DNA of 64,000 nucleotides, from assembly GCF_900112035.1 (NCBI RefSeq), contig NZ_FOKC01000005.1, positions 62,001 to 126,000 of the forward strand. The letters are read 5' to 3'. Positions 53,593 through 61,252 of this stretch are shown piece after piece. Position 1 is the first letter of the stretch; each line of letters starts with the position of its first letter. The notes beneath the pieces are model-generated. The model was given only the letters and a program-made list of their open reading frames with translations. It had not been told where the DNA came from and made no database searches. Position numbers and translations under genes: made by a program. The DNA comes from Nocardioides alpinus. Lineage in GTDB: Bacteria; Actinomycetota; Actinomycetes; Propionibacteriales; Nocardioidaceae.

Positions 53593-54630
53593 TCAGCGGG
53601 TCGGGTCGACGATCGTCATGCCCGCGACCGTCGCGCGGTCGAAGCCCGGCAGCAGCGCCGCCGCCTGCTCCAGGCCGATGGTCCGCTCGACCAGGCGATG
53701 CGGCTGGAGCGCCCCGCTGCGGATCAGCTCCATCATCGGCGGGTAGTCGGCCGCGGCCATGCCGTGGCTGCCGAGGACGTCGAGCTCCCACGCGATGACC
53801 CGCGCCATCGGCACCCGGGGGTGACCCTCGACGGGCGGCAGGAGCCCGACCTGGGCGAGGCGACCACGCCGCCGCAGGCTCAGGATCGCGTCGGAGCAGG
53901 TCTGCTCGCTCCCGACGGCGTCGACCGCGACGTGGCTGCCGCCGTCGGTCAGGCGTGCGACGGCAGCAGGGATGTCGGTGCCGTCGGCGAGCAGGACGTG
54001 CTCGGCGCCGAGGTCGGCCGCGACGGCCAGCGCCTCGGGGTTGCGGTCCACCGCGAGCACCCGTACGCCCAGGGCGCGCGCGATCATCACCGCGCTGAGC
54101 CCGACCCCACCGGCGCCGACGACGGTGACCCACTCTCCCTCGGTGACCCGGGCGCGGCCGACGAGCGCTCGATAGGCCGTGGCGAACCGGCACCCCAGGC
54201 TCGCAGCGGTCGCGAAGTCGATCTCGTCGGGCAGCGCGACGAGGTTGGTGTCGGCGGCGTGGAGGGCGACGTGCTCGGCGAACGAGCCCCAGTGCGTGAA
54301 GCCCGGCTGCTGCTGGTCGGGGCACACCTGCGCGTTGCCGCCGAGGCACCACGCGCAGCGGCCGCAGCCGCACACGAACGGCACGGTGACCCGGTCGCCG
54401 ACCTGCCAGCGCGTGACCCCCGCGCCCACCTCGACGACCTCTCCGGCAAGCTCGTGGCCCGGCACGTGCGGGAAGGCGATGTCGTCGTGTCCCGCCCAGG
54501 CATGCCAGTCGCTGCGGCACATCCCCGTCGCCGCAACGCGTACGACGACCCCGTCGCCGGGTGCCGTGGGCTCCGGGACGTCGAGGACCCGGGGCTGGGA
54601 GCGGACGGCGTCGATCACCACTGCGCGCAT
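53593..54630 (-). CDS. Zinc-dependent alcohol dehydrogenase
   Basis: 345 residues. Catalytic zinc ligands are C38 and H59 with E60 (GMCRSDWH, VPGHELAGEV); structural zinc cysteines are in CGCGRCAWCLGGNAQVC; the NAD(P) loop is VVGAGGVGLSAVMIA. A medium-chain alcohol or polyol dehydrogenase; the substrate is undetermined. It ends 9 bp from the convergent spermidine-synthase-like gene. Confidence 0.92.
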   Translation of the reverse strand: MRAVVIDAVRSQPRVLDVPEPTAPGDGVVVRVAATGMCRSDWHAWAGHDDIAFPHVPGHELAGEVVEVGAGVTRWQVGDRVTVPFVCGCGRCAWCLGGNAQVCPDQQQPGFTHWGSFAEHVALHAADTNLVALPDEIDFATAASLGCRFATAYRALVGRARVTEGEWVTVVGAGGVGLSAVMIARALGVRVLAVDRNPEALAVAADLGAEHVLLADGTDIPAAVARLTDGGSHVAVDAVGSEQTCSDAILSLRRRGRLAQVGLLPPVEGHPRVPMARVIAWELDVLGSHGMAAADYPPMMELIRSGALQPHRLVERTIGLEQAAALLPGFDRATVAGMTIVDPTR

Positions 54631-54660
54631 CGGGCCATCCTCGCCGATGCCCGGGGACGA

Positions 54661-54695
54661 CGATCGGGCCGGCCCACGAAGGACCGGCCCGATCG
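54661..54695 (-). terminator. Strong hairpin, probable former terminator of tRNA-Pro
   Basis: Arms 54661-54675 and 54681-54695 form a 15-bp stem with a 5-nt loop; on the minus strand the one irregular pair becomes a G-U wobble and the loop reads TTCGT, as in many tRNA terminators. Removing the IS481 element would bring it close behind tRNA-Pro. A rho-independent terminator on the minus strand is the best reading; a U-tract is missing. Confidence 0.55.
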
Positions 54696-54712
54696 GTTGG
54701 CGGTGGCGGTGG

Positions 54713-56016
54713 TGTCTTGGTTCAGGACATCTGCAAGGGATGTCTCACGACATCTGCAAGGTCGTGTCGGTGATGCTCACTCGTGTCGAGAGCGAGGCTG
54801 GTCATCACAGCCATCACCAAGCAAGGACTCACCCAGGCCGAGGCAGCCCGCACCTACGGAGTGTCCCAAGCCACCGTCAGCCGGCTCATGGCCCGCTACC
54901 GAGCCGAGGGCGAGACCGCGTTCGAACCCCGGTCCCGACGACCTCGGACCTCACCTGGCGCGACCCCACCCGAGACCGTCGAGCTGGTGCTGCGCCTACG
55001 CAAACAGCTGACCGAGCAGGGACACGACGCCGGCCCCGAGACGCTGATCTGGCACCTCGCCCACCACCACGCGACCACCCTGTCGCGAGCCACCATCCAC
55101 CGGATCCTGACCCGCCACGGCGCGATCATCCCCGAGCCGAAGAAACGTCCGAAGTCGTCCTACGTCCGGTTCGAGGCAGCGATGCCGAACGAGACCTGGC
55201 AGTCCGACTTCACCCACTACCCGCTCACCGACACCGCGACCTTCCCCAAGGGCATCGAGATCATCACCTGGCTCGACGACTGCACCCGCTACGCCCTCCA
55301 CATCAGCGCCCACCGCTCGATCAGCACCCCGATCGTGCTCACCACGTTCCGCGAAACCGCAGGTCAGCACGGCATCCCCGCATCCACTCTCACCGACAAC
55401 GGGATGGTCTACACCGTCCGCCTGGCTGGCATCGGACGCCGCGGAGGCCGCAACGGATTCGAACAACAGCTCCGCACCTGGCACGTGGTCCAGAAGAACT
55501 CCCGCCCCAACCACCCCACCACCTGCGGCAAGGTCGAGCGGTTCCAGCAGACGATGAAGAAATGGCTACGCGCCCAACCCGCCCAACCCTCGACCATCGC
55601 CGAGCTACAGACCCTGCTCAACCAGTTCCAACACGAGTACAACACCACCCGCCCCCACCGATCCCTGCCACGACGCGCCACCCCAGCAGCGCTCTACGAC
55701 ACCATGCCCAAGGCCCTGCCCGGACCCAGCCGCGACACCGAGACCCACGACCGGGTCCGACACGACATCGTCGGCACCTCAGGAACCGTCACCCTGCGCA
55801 TCCACGGCCAACTCAGACACATCGGCATCGGTCGAACCCACAACCGAACCCACGTCATCCTGCTCATCCAAGACCTCGAGGTCCGCATCATCAACGCCAT
55901 CACCGGCGAACTCCTCCGCGAGCTCACCATCGACACCACCAAGAACTACCAACCCCAAAATGCACAAGATCCGGACCCACTTCCGTAGGTCCGGATCTTG
56001 CAGATGTCCTGAGACA
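54713..56016 (+). mobile_element. IS481-family insertion sequence
   Basis: About 1.3 kb with one transposase gene. The right end (56016-55997, read inward) is TGTCTCAGGACATCTGCAAG. The left side carries two similar copies: TCAGGACATCTGCAAG (54722-54737, 16 of 16) and TGTCTCACGACATCTGCAAG (54741-54760, 19 of 20), so the exact left boundary (54713 or 54741) is unsettled. No clear target duplication was found. It sits between tRNA-Pro and its likely terminator. Confidence 0.8.
54783..55988 (+). CDS. IS481-family transposase
   Basis: 401 residues. N-terminal helix-turn-helix (GLTQAEAARTYGVSQATVSR), then an rve-type catalytic core with D142 (WQSDFTHY), D205 (LTDNGMV) and E252 (GKVERFQ), spacing longer than the classical 35. 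A C-terminal domain (RIHGQLRHIGIGRTHNRTHV) is typical of larger IS481 members. The reading frame and catalytic residues look intact, so it may be active. Codon use (fewer G/C-ending Arg/Pro runs, more CAC/AAC) differs from its neighbours. Confidence 0.9.
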   Translation: MSRARLVITAITKQGLTQAEAARTYGVSQATVSRLMARYRAEGETAFEPRSRRPRTSPGATPPETVELVLRLRKQLTEQGHDAGPETLIWHLAHHHATTLSRATIHRILTRHGAIIPEPKKRPKSSYVRFEAAMPNETWQSDFTHYPLTDTATFPKGIEIITWLDDCTRYALHISAHRSISTPIVLTTFRETAGQHGIPASTLTDNGMVYTVRLAGIGRRGGRNGFEQQLRTWHVVQKNSRPNHPTTCGKVERFQQTMKKWLRAQPAQPSTIAELQTLLNQFQHEYNTTRPHRSLPRRATPAALYDTMPKALPGPSRDTETHDRVRHDIVGTSGTVTLRIHGQLRHIGIGRTHNRTHVILLIQDLEVRIINAITGELLRELTIDTTKNYQPQNAQDPDPLP

Positions 56017-56024
56017 TCACACGG

Positions 56025-56100
56025 TCGGGCTGACAGGATTTGAACCTGCGGCCTCCTCGTCCCGAACGAGGCGCGCTACCAAGCTGCGCCACAGCCCGCC
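56025..56100 (-). tRNA. tRNA-Pro (anticodon CGG)
   Basis: Read on the minus strand: acceptor CGGGCTG pairs with CAGCCCG, discriminator A, D-arm with AGCTTGGTAGCGC, anticodon stem CCTCG/CGAGG around loop TTCGGGA (anticodon CGG, reading CCG), and T-arm with GGTTCAAATCC. The length is 76 nt without CCA; the three following bases are CCG, so CCA is added post-transcriptionally. The IS481 element ends 9 bp beyond its 3' end, leaving the gene intact. Confidence 0.93.
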
Positions 56101-56255
56101 ATTGCCCGGTCGAGCCAGTTTCCCGTGAAGGAAAGCGGCCGTCTGGGCAACGCGGGCGAGCATACCGGAGCAGTCATGACCGCCTGAAATCGCCCCGAGG
56201 CTCGAGCGGGTGTGCGGAGTCTTGCGCGGTTGGGGTGTTGCAACGGCCCAGCCGC

Positions 56256-56287
56256 GCGGGAGTCACCGCCTACGCGGTGACTCCCGC
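56256..56287. terminator. Hairpin overlapping the DHFR-like gene's 3' end
   Basis: A perfect 14-bp stem, GCGGGAGTCACCGC (56256-56269) and GCGGTGACTCCCGC (56274-56287), with loop CTAC. The loop and right arm include the last codons and stop of the minus-strand DHFR-like gene. It would halt its transcript right after the stop codon. No U-tract follows. Confidence 0.6.
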
Positions 56288-56923
56288 AGAGGTGGGCCTT
56301 CTCCGCGTCAGCGTCAGGTGCGTGACCCCGCTCGGCGAAGAGACCGCCTCGATGTCGTAGGTGCTCTCGATCCCCTCGAGCCCGTCCCAGAGGCGGGTGC
56401 CGCGGCCGAGGACGATCGGTGCCAGCACGAGGTGGAGCTCGTCGACCAGGCCGGCGGTGACGAAGTCGCGGATCGTGGCGGCGCCACCGCCGAGGCGTAC
56501 GTCGAGGTCGCCGGCCGCCTCCTGGGCGATGGCCAGCGCTTCCTCCGGGGAGGTGCTGAGGAAGTGGAAGGTGGTGCCGCCCTCCATCTCGAGTGCGGCC
56601 CGTGGCCGGTGCGTGAGGACGTACGTCGGGGTGTGGAAGGGCGGGTTGGGGCCCCACCAGCCCTGCCAGTCCGGGTCGTCCTGCCAGCCGGGCGGACCGA
56701 ACTTGTGCGAGCCCATGATCTCGGCGCCGAAACCGGCGTCGTGCCGGGACGCGAACGCGTGGTCGATCCCGACGCCGCCGGTCTCGCCCATGAGCCGGGT
56801 CGCGAACATCCACTCGTGCAACCGTTGGCCCGCATGCCCCATCGGGGTCTCGAGCGACTGCGGCTCGCCGGCACCGAATCCGTCCAGCGAGATCGAGAAG
56901 TTGTGGACTCGCAGCAGTGGCAT
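56270..56923 (-). CDS. Dihydrofolate-reductase-like (RibD C-terminal) protein
   Basis: 217 residues from ATG 56923, with AGGAG as ribosome-binding site. The fold is that of RibD/DHFR-family reductases: LLRVHNFSISLDGFGAGEPQ, FHTPTYVLTHRPRAALE, VRLGGGAATIRDFVTAGLVD, ELHLVLAPIVLGRGTRLWDG. Free-standing family members are usually uncharacterised NADPH reductases rather than folate enzymes. It follows the metallophosphoesterase by 11 bp and may be cotranscribed. Confidence 0.88.
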   Translation of the reverse strand: MPLLRVHNFSISLDGFGAGEPQSLETPMGHAGQRLHEWMFATRLMGETGGVGIDHAFASRHDAGFGAEIMGSHKFGPPGWQDDPDWQGWWGPNPPFHTPTYVLTHRPRAALEMEGGTTFHFLSTSPEEALAIAQEAAGDLDVRLGGGAATIRDFVTAGLVDELHLVLAPIVLGRGTRLWDGLEGIESTYDIEAVSSPSGVTHLTLTRRRPTSAGVTA

Positions 56924-56934
56924 CGGCGTTCTCC

Positions 56935-57861
56935 TCAGGTGAGCGTCATCAGGGTCGCCTCGGGGCGGCAGGCCACCCGGATGCGGACGTACGGATTGGT
57001 GCCGAGCCCGGCCGACACGTGGAGCCACGACGAGCCCTCGTCGCCGGGGGCGGAGTCGGCAGGGTGGCGGTGCAGGCCCCGGGCCCGCGCCGGCTCGATG
57101 TCGCAGTTGGTGGTGAGCGCGCGGCCCCGCCCGTCCAGTGTCGGCAGGCACACCTGGCCGCCGTGGGTGTGCCCGGCGATGATGGCGTCGTAGCCGTCGG
57201 CGGCGAACTGGTCGAGGACCCGGAGGTACGGCGCGTGCGTGACGCCGAGCCGGAGGTCGGCCGACGGGTCCGCGGCACCGGCGACGCGCGGCAGGTCGTC
57301 GTACTTCAGGTGCGGGTCGTCGACGCCGGCGAAGGCGATCGAGGTGCCCTTCACCGTCAGCGACCCGAAGCCGTTGGTCAGGTCGAGCCAGCCCGCTGCG
57401 TTGAAGCGGCCCTTGAGGTCGGGCCACGGGAGCTGCCGGCCCGAGGTGTGGCGCCGACCGGTGTCGGGCAGCACGTAGAGGAACGGGTTGCGCATGCCGG
57501 GCACCCAGTAGTCGTTGGAGCCGAGGACGTAGACGCCCGGCACGTCGAGCAGGCCGCCCAGCGCGTCGGCGACCACGGGCACGGAGCGCGAGTGCGCGAG
57601 GTTGTCACCGGTGTTGATGACCAGGTCCGGCTCGAGCGCGGCGAGCCCGCGGAGCCAGTCCTGCTTGGCGCGCTGGTCGGGAGCCATGTGGATGTCGCTG
57701 AGGTGGAGCACCTTCAGCGGAGCGTGCCCGGGTGGCAGCACGGAGAACGTGACCCGCCGGAGCGTGTACTGGCGGGCCTCCCAGGCGGCGTACGACGTCA
57801 GGCCGGCGCCGGCGATCGCCCCCAGCGTGAGCGTGCGCCGGAGAACGGGGAGGAAAGCCAT
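56935..57861 (-). CDS. Metallophosphoesterase with N-terminal membrane segment
   Basis: 308 residues from ATG 57861. One N-terminal hydrophobic segment (LTLGAIAGAGLTSYAAW) precedes the calcineurin-like core: VLHLSDIHMAP, VINTGDNLAHS, YVLGSNDYW and IIAGHTHGGQVCLP, all metal-binding. It resembles YkuE-like phosphodiesterases. Substrate unknown. It is divergent from the YqeY gene by 25 bp. Confidence 0.9.
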   Translation of the reverse strand: MAFLPVLRRTLTLGAIAGAGLTSYAAWEARQYTLRRVTFSVLPPGHAPLKVLHLSDIHMAPDQRAKQDWLRGLAALEPDLVINTGDNLAHSRSVPVVADALGGLLDVPGVYVLGSNDYWVPGMRNPFLYVLPDTGRRHTSGRQLPWPDLKGRFNAAGWLDLTNGFGSLTVKGTSIAFAGVDDPHLKYDDLPRVAGAADPSADLRLGVTHAPYLRVLDQFAADGYDAIIAGHTHGGQVCLPTLDGRGRALTTNCDIEPARARGLHRHPADSAPGDEGSSWLHVSAGLGTNPYVRIRVACRPEATLMTLT

Positions 57862-57886
57862 TCGGCAAGGCTGCCACAATGGCGGC

Positions 57887-58345
57887 ATGAGTGCTCTGAA
57901 GGACCGTCTCCGCGCCGACCTCACCACCGCCATCAAGGCGCGTGACGAGCTGCGCTCCTCGACGCTGCGGATGGTGCTGACCTCCATCACCAACGCCGAG
58001 GTCGCCGGCAAGGAGGCGCGCGAGCTCTCCGACGACGACATCCTCACCGTGCTCTCCAGCGAGGCCAAGCGCCGCCGCGAGGCCGCCACCGCCTTCGCCG
58101 ACGGAGGACGCACCGAGATGGCCGCCAAGGAGGCTGCCGAGGGCGAGGTCATCGCCGAGTACCTCCCGACCCCGCTCACCGACGCCGAGATCGCCGACCT
58201 GGTCACTGCCGCCATCGCCCAGACCGGTGCGGGCGACGAGGGCATGCGCGCCATGGGCAAGGTGATGGGCGTGGTGACGCCTCAGGTCAAGGGTCGCGCA
58301 GACGGTGGCGCGGTCGCCGCAGAGGTGCGCAAGCAGCTCGGCTGA
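57887..58345 (+). CDS. GatB/YqeY domain protein
   Basis: 152 residues. An all-helical YqeY protein: LKDRLRADLTTAIKARDELR, STLRMVLTSITNAEV, ELSDDDILTVLSSEAKRRRE and EYLPTPLTDAEIADLV. The domain resembles the GatB tail that contacts tRNA; in bacteria free-standing YqeY has no established job. It is convergent with ponA2, 4 bp apart. Confidence 0.92.
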   Translation: MSALKDRLRADLTTAIKARDELRSSTLRMVLTSITNAEVAGKEARELSDDDILTVLSSEAKRRREAATAFADGGRTEMAAKEAAEGEVIAEYLPTPLTDAEIADLVTAAIAQTGAGDEGMRAMGKVMGVVTPQVKGRADGGAVAAEVRKQLG

Positions 58346-58349
58346 CGGG

Positions 58350-60725
58350 CTAGCGGTTGCCCCGGCCTCCGCCGTTGCCGCGACCGCCGTTGCCGTTACC
58401 GTTCCCGTTCCCGCCGCCATCGCCGCTGGAGGGCGGCGGCGGGACGTAGCCGGTCGAGGTGTAGAGCGTCACGGTGTCGCCGCTGCTGAGCGACGTGCCT
58501 CCGGTCGGGGAGGTGTAGGCGACGAGCCCCTCGCCGACCTCGGAGTTGACCTGGCCGCCGTCGGCGACGGTGAAGCCGGCCGCCTCGAGGGTCGACGTGG
58601 CGGCCTCGACGGACTGTCCGGCGACGTCGGGCACGCCCGTCAGGACGCCGGCGATCTCGTCACCGGGCGGGGCCTGGAAGTCGACGTAGTCCAGCTTGGC
58701 CGAGACTGCGGCCATGGCGTCGCCCCAGATCGGACCGGCGACGGTCGAGCCGAACGCCTCGGCGATGTAGCCGCCGCCGACGGTCTGGCCGTTGAGGCTG
58801 ACCCACTCGCCGAACTGGTTGGCTCCCGCCACCATGGCGGCCGTCGCGATCTCGGGGGTGTAGCCGGCGAACCACACCGACATGTTGTTCTGGTTGGTGC
58901 CGGTCTTGCCGGCCGACGGCTTGTCGATGGCGATGTTCTGGCCGAAGCCGCCGGGCTCCATCACGCCGCGCAGGATGTCGTTGACCGCGTCGGCCGTGGC
59001 GCCGGGCATGACCTGCTCGCACTCCGTGGCGAAGTCCTTGAGGGTCTGGCCCCGCGAGTCGAGCACCTGGGTGACAGGGCGGGGCTCGCAGTGCAGGCCG
59101 CGGGCGGCGAAGGTGGCGTAGGCCTGGGCGATCTCGAGGGGGTTGCTGTCGGACACGCCGAGGATCCACGACGGGACCTTCTGCGCCAGCGGCACCTTCA
59201 CCCCCATGTCGGCGGCGAGCTCCAGCGGCTTGCACATGCCGGTCTGGGTCTCGAGCTGGGCGAAGAAGGTGTTCACCGACTGCTGCGTGCCGGAGTAGAG
59301 GTCGAAGGTGCCCGAGCCCGTCGAGTTGCTGACGTTCCAGCCCTCGCCGTCACCGGCGTAGGGGCCGTCGCAGTTCTCGAACTCCTCGTCCTCGATCTGC
59401 ATCGACTCGGGCGAGTTGATCGAGGTGCTCAGCGGGATGCCCTGGTTGATGGCCTCGGCCAGGACGAAGACCTTGAACGTCGATCCGGCCTGGAAGCCGT
59501 TGGCGTCGCCGTACTTCTTGGGCACGACGTAGTTGAGGTAGGTCTGGCCGGCTGCCTTGTCCTTGCCCATCGGGCGCGACTGGGCGAGTGCGCGCACGTC
59601 GCCGCTGGCGGGCTCGACCATCGCCAGGCCGCCGATGGCCTGGTCGGTCGGGTAGACGTAGGTCGACACGGCGGTGTCGGCCGCCTTCTGCATGTCGAGG
59701 TCGATCGTGGTCCGGATCGTGAGGCCGCCGTTCTTGAGCGCCGTACGACGCTCCTTGGCGGTGTCGCCGAGCACGGGGTCCTTGAGCAGCCAGTTGACGA
59801 CGTAGTCGCAGAAGAACGGCGCCCGCGACTGCTGGCAGCCGTTGGGGGAGTTCTTGATCTTGAGGGTCTCCTCGATCGGCGTGCTCTTGAGCCGCTCGGC
59901 CTTCTTCTCGGTCAGCACACCGAGCTGGGCCATCCGGTCGAGCACGACGTTGCGGCGGCTCTCGGCGCGCTCGGGGTTGTCGACCGGGTCGTAGCCGACG
60001 GGGTTCTTCACCAGTCCGGCGAGCGTGGCCGACTCGAGGAGGTCGAGGTCCTTGGCGTTCTTGGAGAAGAAGTGGACTGCGGCCGCCTGGACGCCGAAGG
60101 CGCCGTCGCCGAAGTAGGCGATGTTGAGGTAGCGCTCGAGGATCCAGTCCTTGGTGTGGTTCTTCTCGAAGGCGATCGCGTAGCGCAGCTCGCGGATCTT
60201 GCGGGCGTACGTCTCCTCGGTCGCGGCCGCGCGCTCCTCGTCGGTCTCCGCCTGGTAGAGCAGGGTCTGCTTCACCATCTGCTGGGTGATCGAGGAGCCA
60301 CCCTGGACCGACCCGCCGTTGGCCTGGTTGGTGACGAACGCGCGGAGCGTGCCGCGGAGGTCGAGCGCACCGTGGTCGTAGAAGCGGTAGTCCTCGATCG
60401 CGACGATCGCCTTGACCATCGGCCGCGAGATCGACTGCAGCGGGACGTTGATCCGGTTCTGGTCGTAGAGCGAGGCGATCAGGTTGCCGTTGACGTCGTA
60501 GATGCGCGTCTTCTGCGACAGGTCCTTGGCCTCCAGCGACTCGGGGAGGTCGACCATCCCCGCGCTGACGTCCTTCGCGGCCACGCCGACGAGCCCCGCG
60601 AAGGGGATGGCGAGGCAGGCGGTGAGGACTCCCATGACCACCGCGACGGCGGCCATCACGGCGAGGTGGGAGGCGACGCGGCCGGCGTCGGGTCCTCCCT
60701 CGGGGCGCTGGCGGCGTGACGACAT
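58350..60725 (-). CDS. ponA2: Class A penicillin-binding protein with PASTA domain
   Basis: 791 residues from ATG 60725. A membrane anchor (VMAAVAVVMGVLTACLAIPF) is followed by the glycosyltransferase (EDYRFYDHGALDLRGTLRAF, GGSSITQQMVKQTLLY) and transpeptidase with catalytic Ser in AGSTFK, SVN in QQSVNTFF and the KTGT box in SAGKTGTNQNNMSVWFAGYT. One PASTA domain (VPDVAGQSVEAATSTLEAAG) and a Gly/Asn-rich C-terminal tail follow. It builds peptidoglycan. Next to wblA as in mycobacterial ponA2-whiB4. Confidence 0.95.
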   Translation of the reverse strand: MSSRRQRPEGGPDAGRVASHLAVMAAVAVVMGVLTACLAIPFAGLVGVAAKDVSAGMVDLPESLEAKDLSQKTRIYDVNGNLIASLYDQNRINVPLQSISRPMVKAIVAIEDYRFYDHGALDLRGTLRAFVTNQANGGSVQGGSSITQQMVKQTLLYQAETDEERAAATEETYARKIRELRYAIAFEKNHTKDWILERYLNIAYFGDGAFGVQAAAVHFFSKNAKDLDLLESATLAGLVKNPVGYDPVDNPERAESRRNVVLDRMAQLGVLTEKKAERLKSTPIEETLKIKNSPNGCQQSRAPFFCDYVVNWLLKDPVLGDTAKERRTALKNGGLTIRTTIDLDMQKAADTAVSTYVYPTDQAIGGLAMVEPASGDVRALAQSRPMGKDKAAGQTYLNYVVPKKYGDANGFQAGSTFKVFVLAEAINQGIPLSTSINSPESMQIEDEEFENCDGPYAGDGEGWNVSNSTGSGTFDLYSGTQQSVNTFFAQLETQTGMCKPLELAADMGVKVPLAQKVPSWILGVSDSNPLEIAQAYATFAARGLHCEPRPVTQVLDSRGQTLKDFATECEQVMPGATADAVNDILRGVMEPGGFGQNIAIDKPSAGKTGTNQNNMSVWFAGYTPEIATAAMVAGANQFGEWVSLNGQTVGGGYIAEAFGSTVAGPIWGDAMAAVSAKLDYVDFQAPPGDEIAGVLTGVPDVAGQSVEAATSTLEAAGFTVADGGQVNSEVGEGLVAYTSPTGGTSLSSGDTVTLYTSTGYVPPPPSSGDGGGNGNGNGNGGRGNGGGRGNR

Positions 60726-60781
60726 GGGCACCAGAGTACGGGGAGGACGCATAGCACCCTCAATTCCAGGCGCGCAGCCGG

Positions 60782-60820
60782 ATAGTCACATTGGACTATG
60801 CGAATTGGACCACCTGGTCC
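60782..60820. promoter_or_regulatory. Two dyads in the ponA2-wblA divergent promoter
   Basis: ATAGTC-N6-GACTAT (60782-60787 and 60794-60799) and GGACCA-CC-TGGTCC (60807-60812 and 60815-60820) lie in the 196-bp gap between the divergent ponA2 and wblA genes. Both are in the likely promoter region and may be operators. No consensus was matched. Confidence 0.35.
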
Positions 60821-60921
60821 TGTCTGGACCGGGGTGGATTCGTTTACTTTTCTACTCGAGTCGGGAATGGCCGCTATGGGGGCGGCCGATCGGCTCGACA
60901 CAGAGAACCGTGGGGATCGAC

Positions 60922-61209
60922 ATGTGGGTTGAGGACTGGGCAGCACGCGCCGCTTGCAAGGCGGACACGCCGGACGCACTCTTCGTGCGCGGCGCCGAGC
61001 AGAACAAGGCCAAGGCAGTGTGCGCGGGATGTCCCGTCCGCACCGAGTGCCTGGCCGAGGCTCTGGACAACCAGATCGAGTGGGGCGTCTGGGGCGGGAT
61101 GACCGAGCGCGAGCGCCGTGCGCTCCTCCGCCGCCGTCCCGACTCGTCGTGGCGCTCCATCCTGGAGACCGCGCGGACCAAGGTCGAGTCGCCCTCCGTC
61201 ACGGTCTGA
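60922..61209 (+). CDS. wblA: WhiB-family regulator (WblA/WhiB4 type)
   Basis: 95 residues. Four cysteines for a [4Fe-4S] cluster are present: AACKAD, then CAGC and TEC in CAGCPVRTECLAEALDN, with the WhiB turn EWGVWGGMTERERRAL and a basic tail RRRPDSSWRS. It follows the layout of Streptomyces WblA and M. tuberculosis WhiB4, which control development, antibiotic production and redox response. Its place between ponA2 and the two ArsA-like genes matches mycobacteria. Confidence 0.95.
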   Translation: MWVEDWAARAACKADTPDALFVRGAEQNKAKAVCAGCPVRTECLAEALDNQIEWGVWGGMTERERRALLRRRPDSSWRSILETARTKVESPSVTV

Positions 61210-61252
61210 GTCGCCCAGCGGCGCGTCGCCATCCCTGAACGGGGAGATCGAC

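Noticed and set aside
54183..56128. Large open frame overlapping the transposase in another frame
   Set aside because: It runs through an alcohol dehydrogenase antisense region, the IS and the tRNA; the translation is Pro/His/Arg low complexity.
58305..60719. 804-codon open frame antisense to ponA2
   Set aside because: Low-complexity Val/Gly/Arg translation; shadow of the PBP gene.
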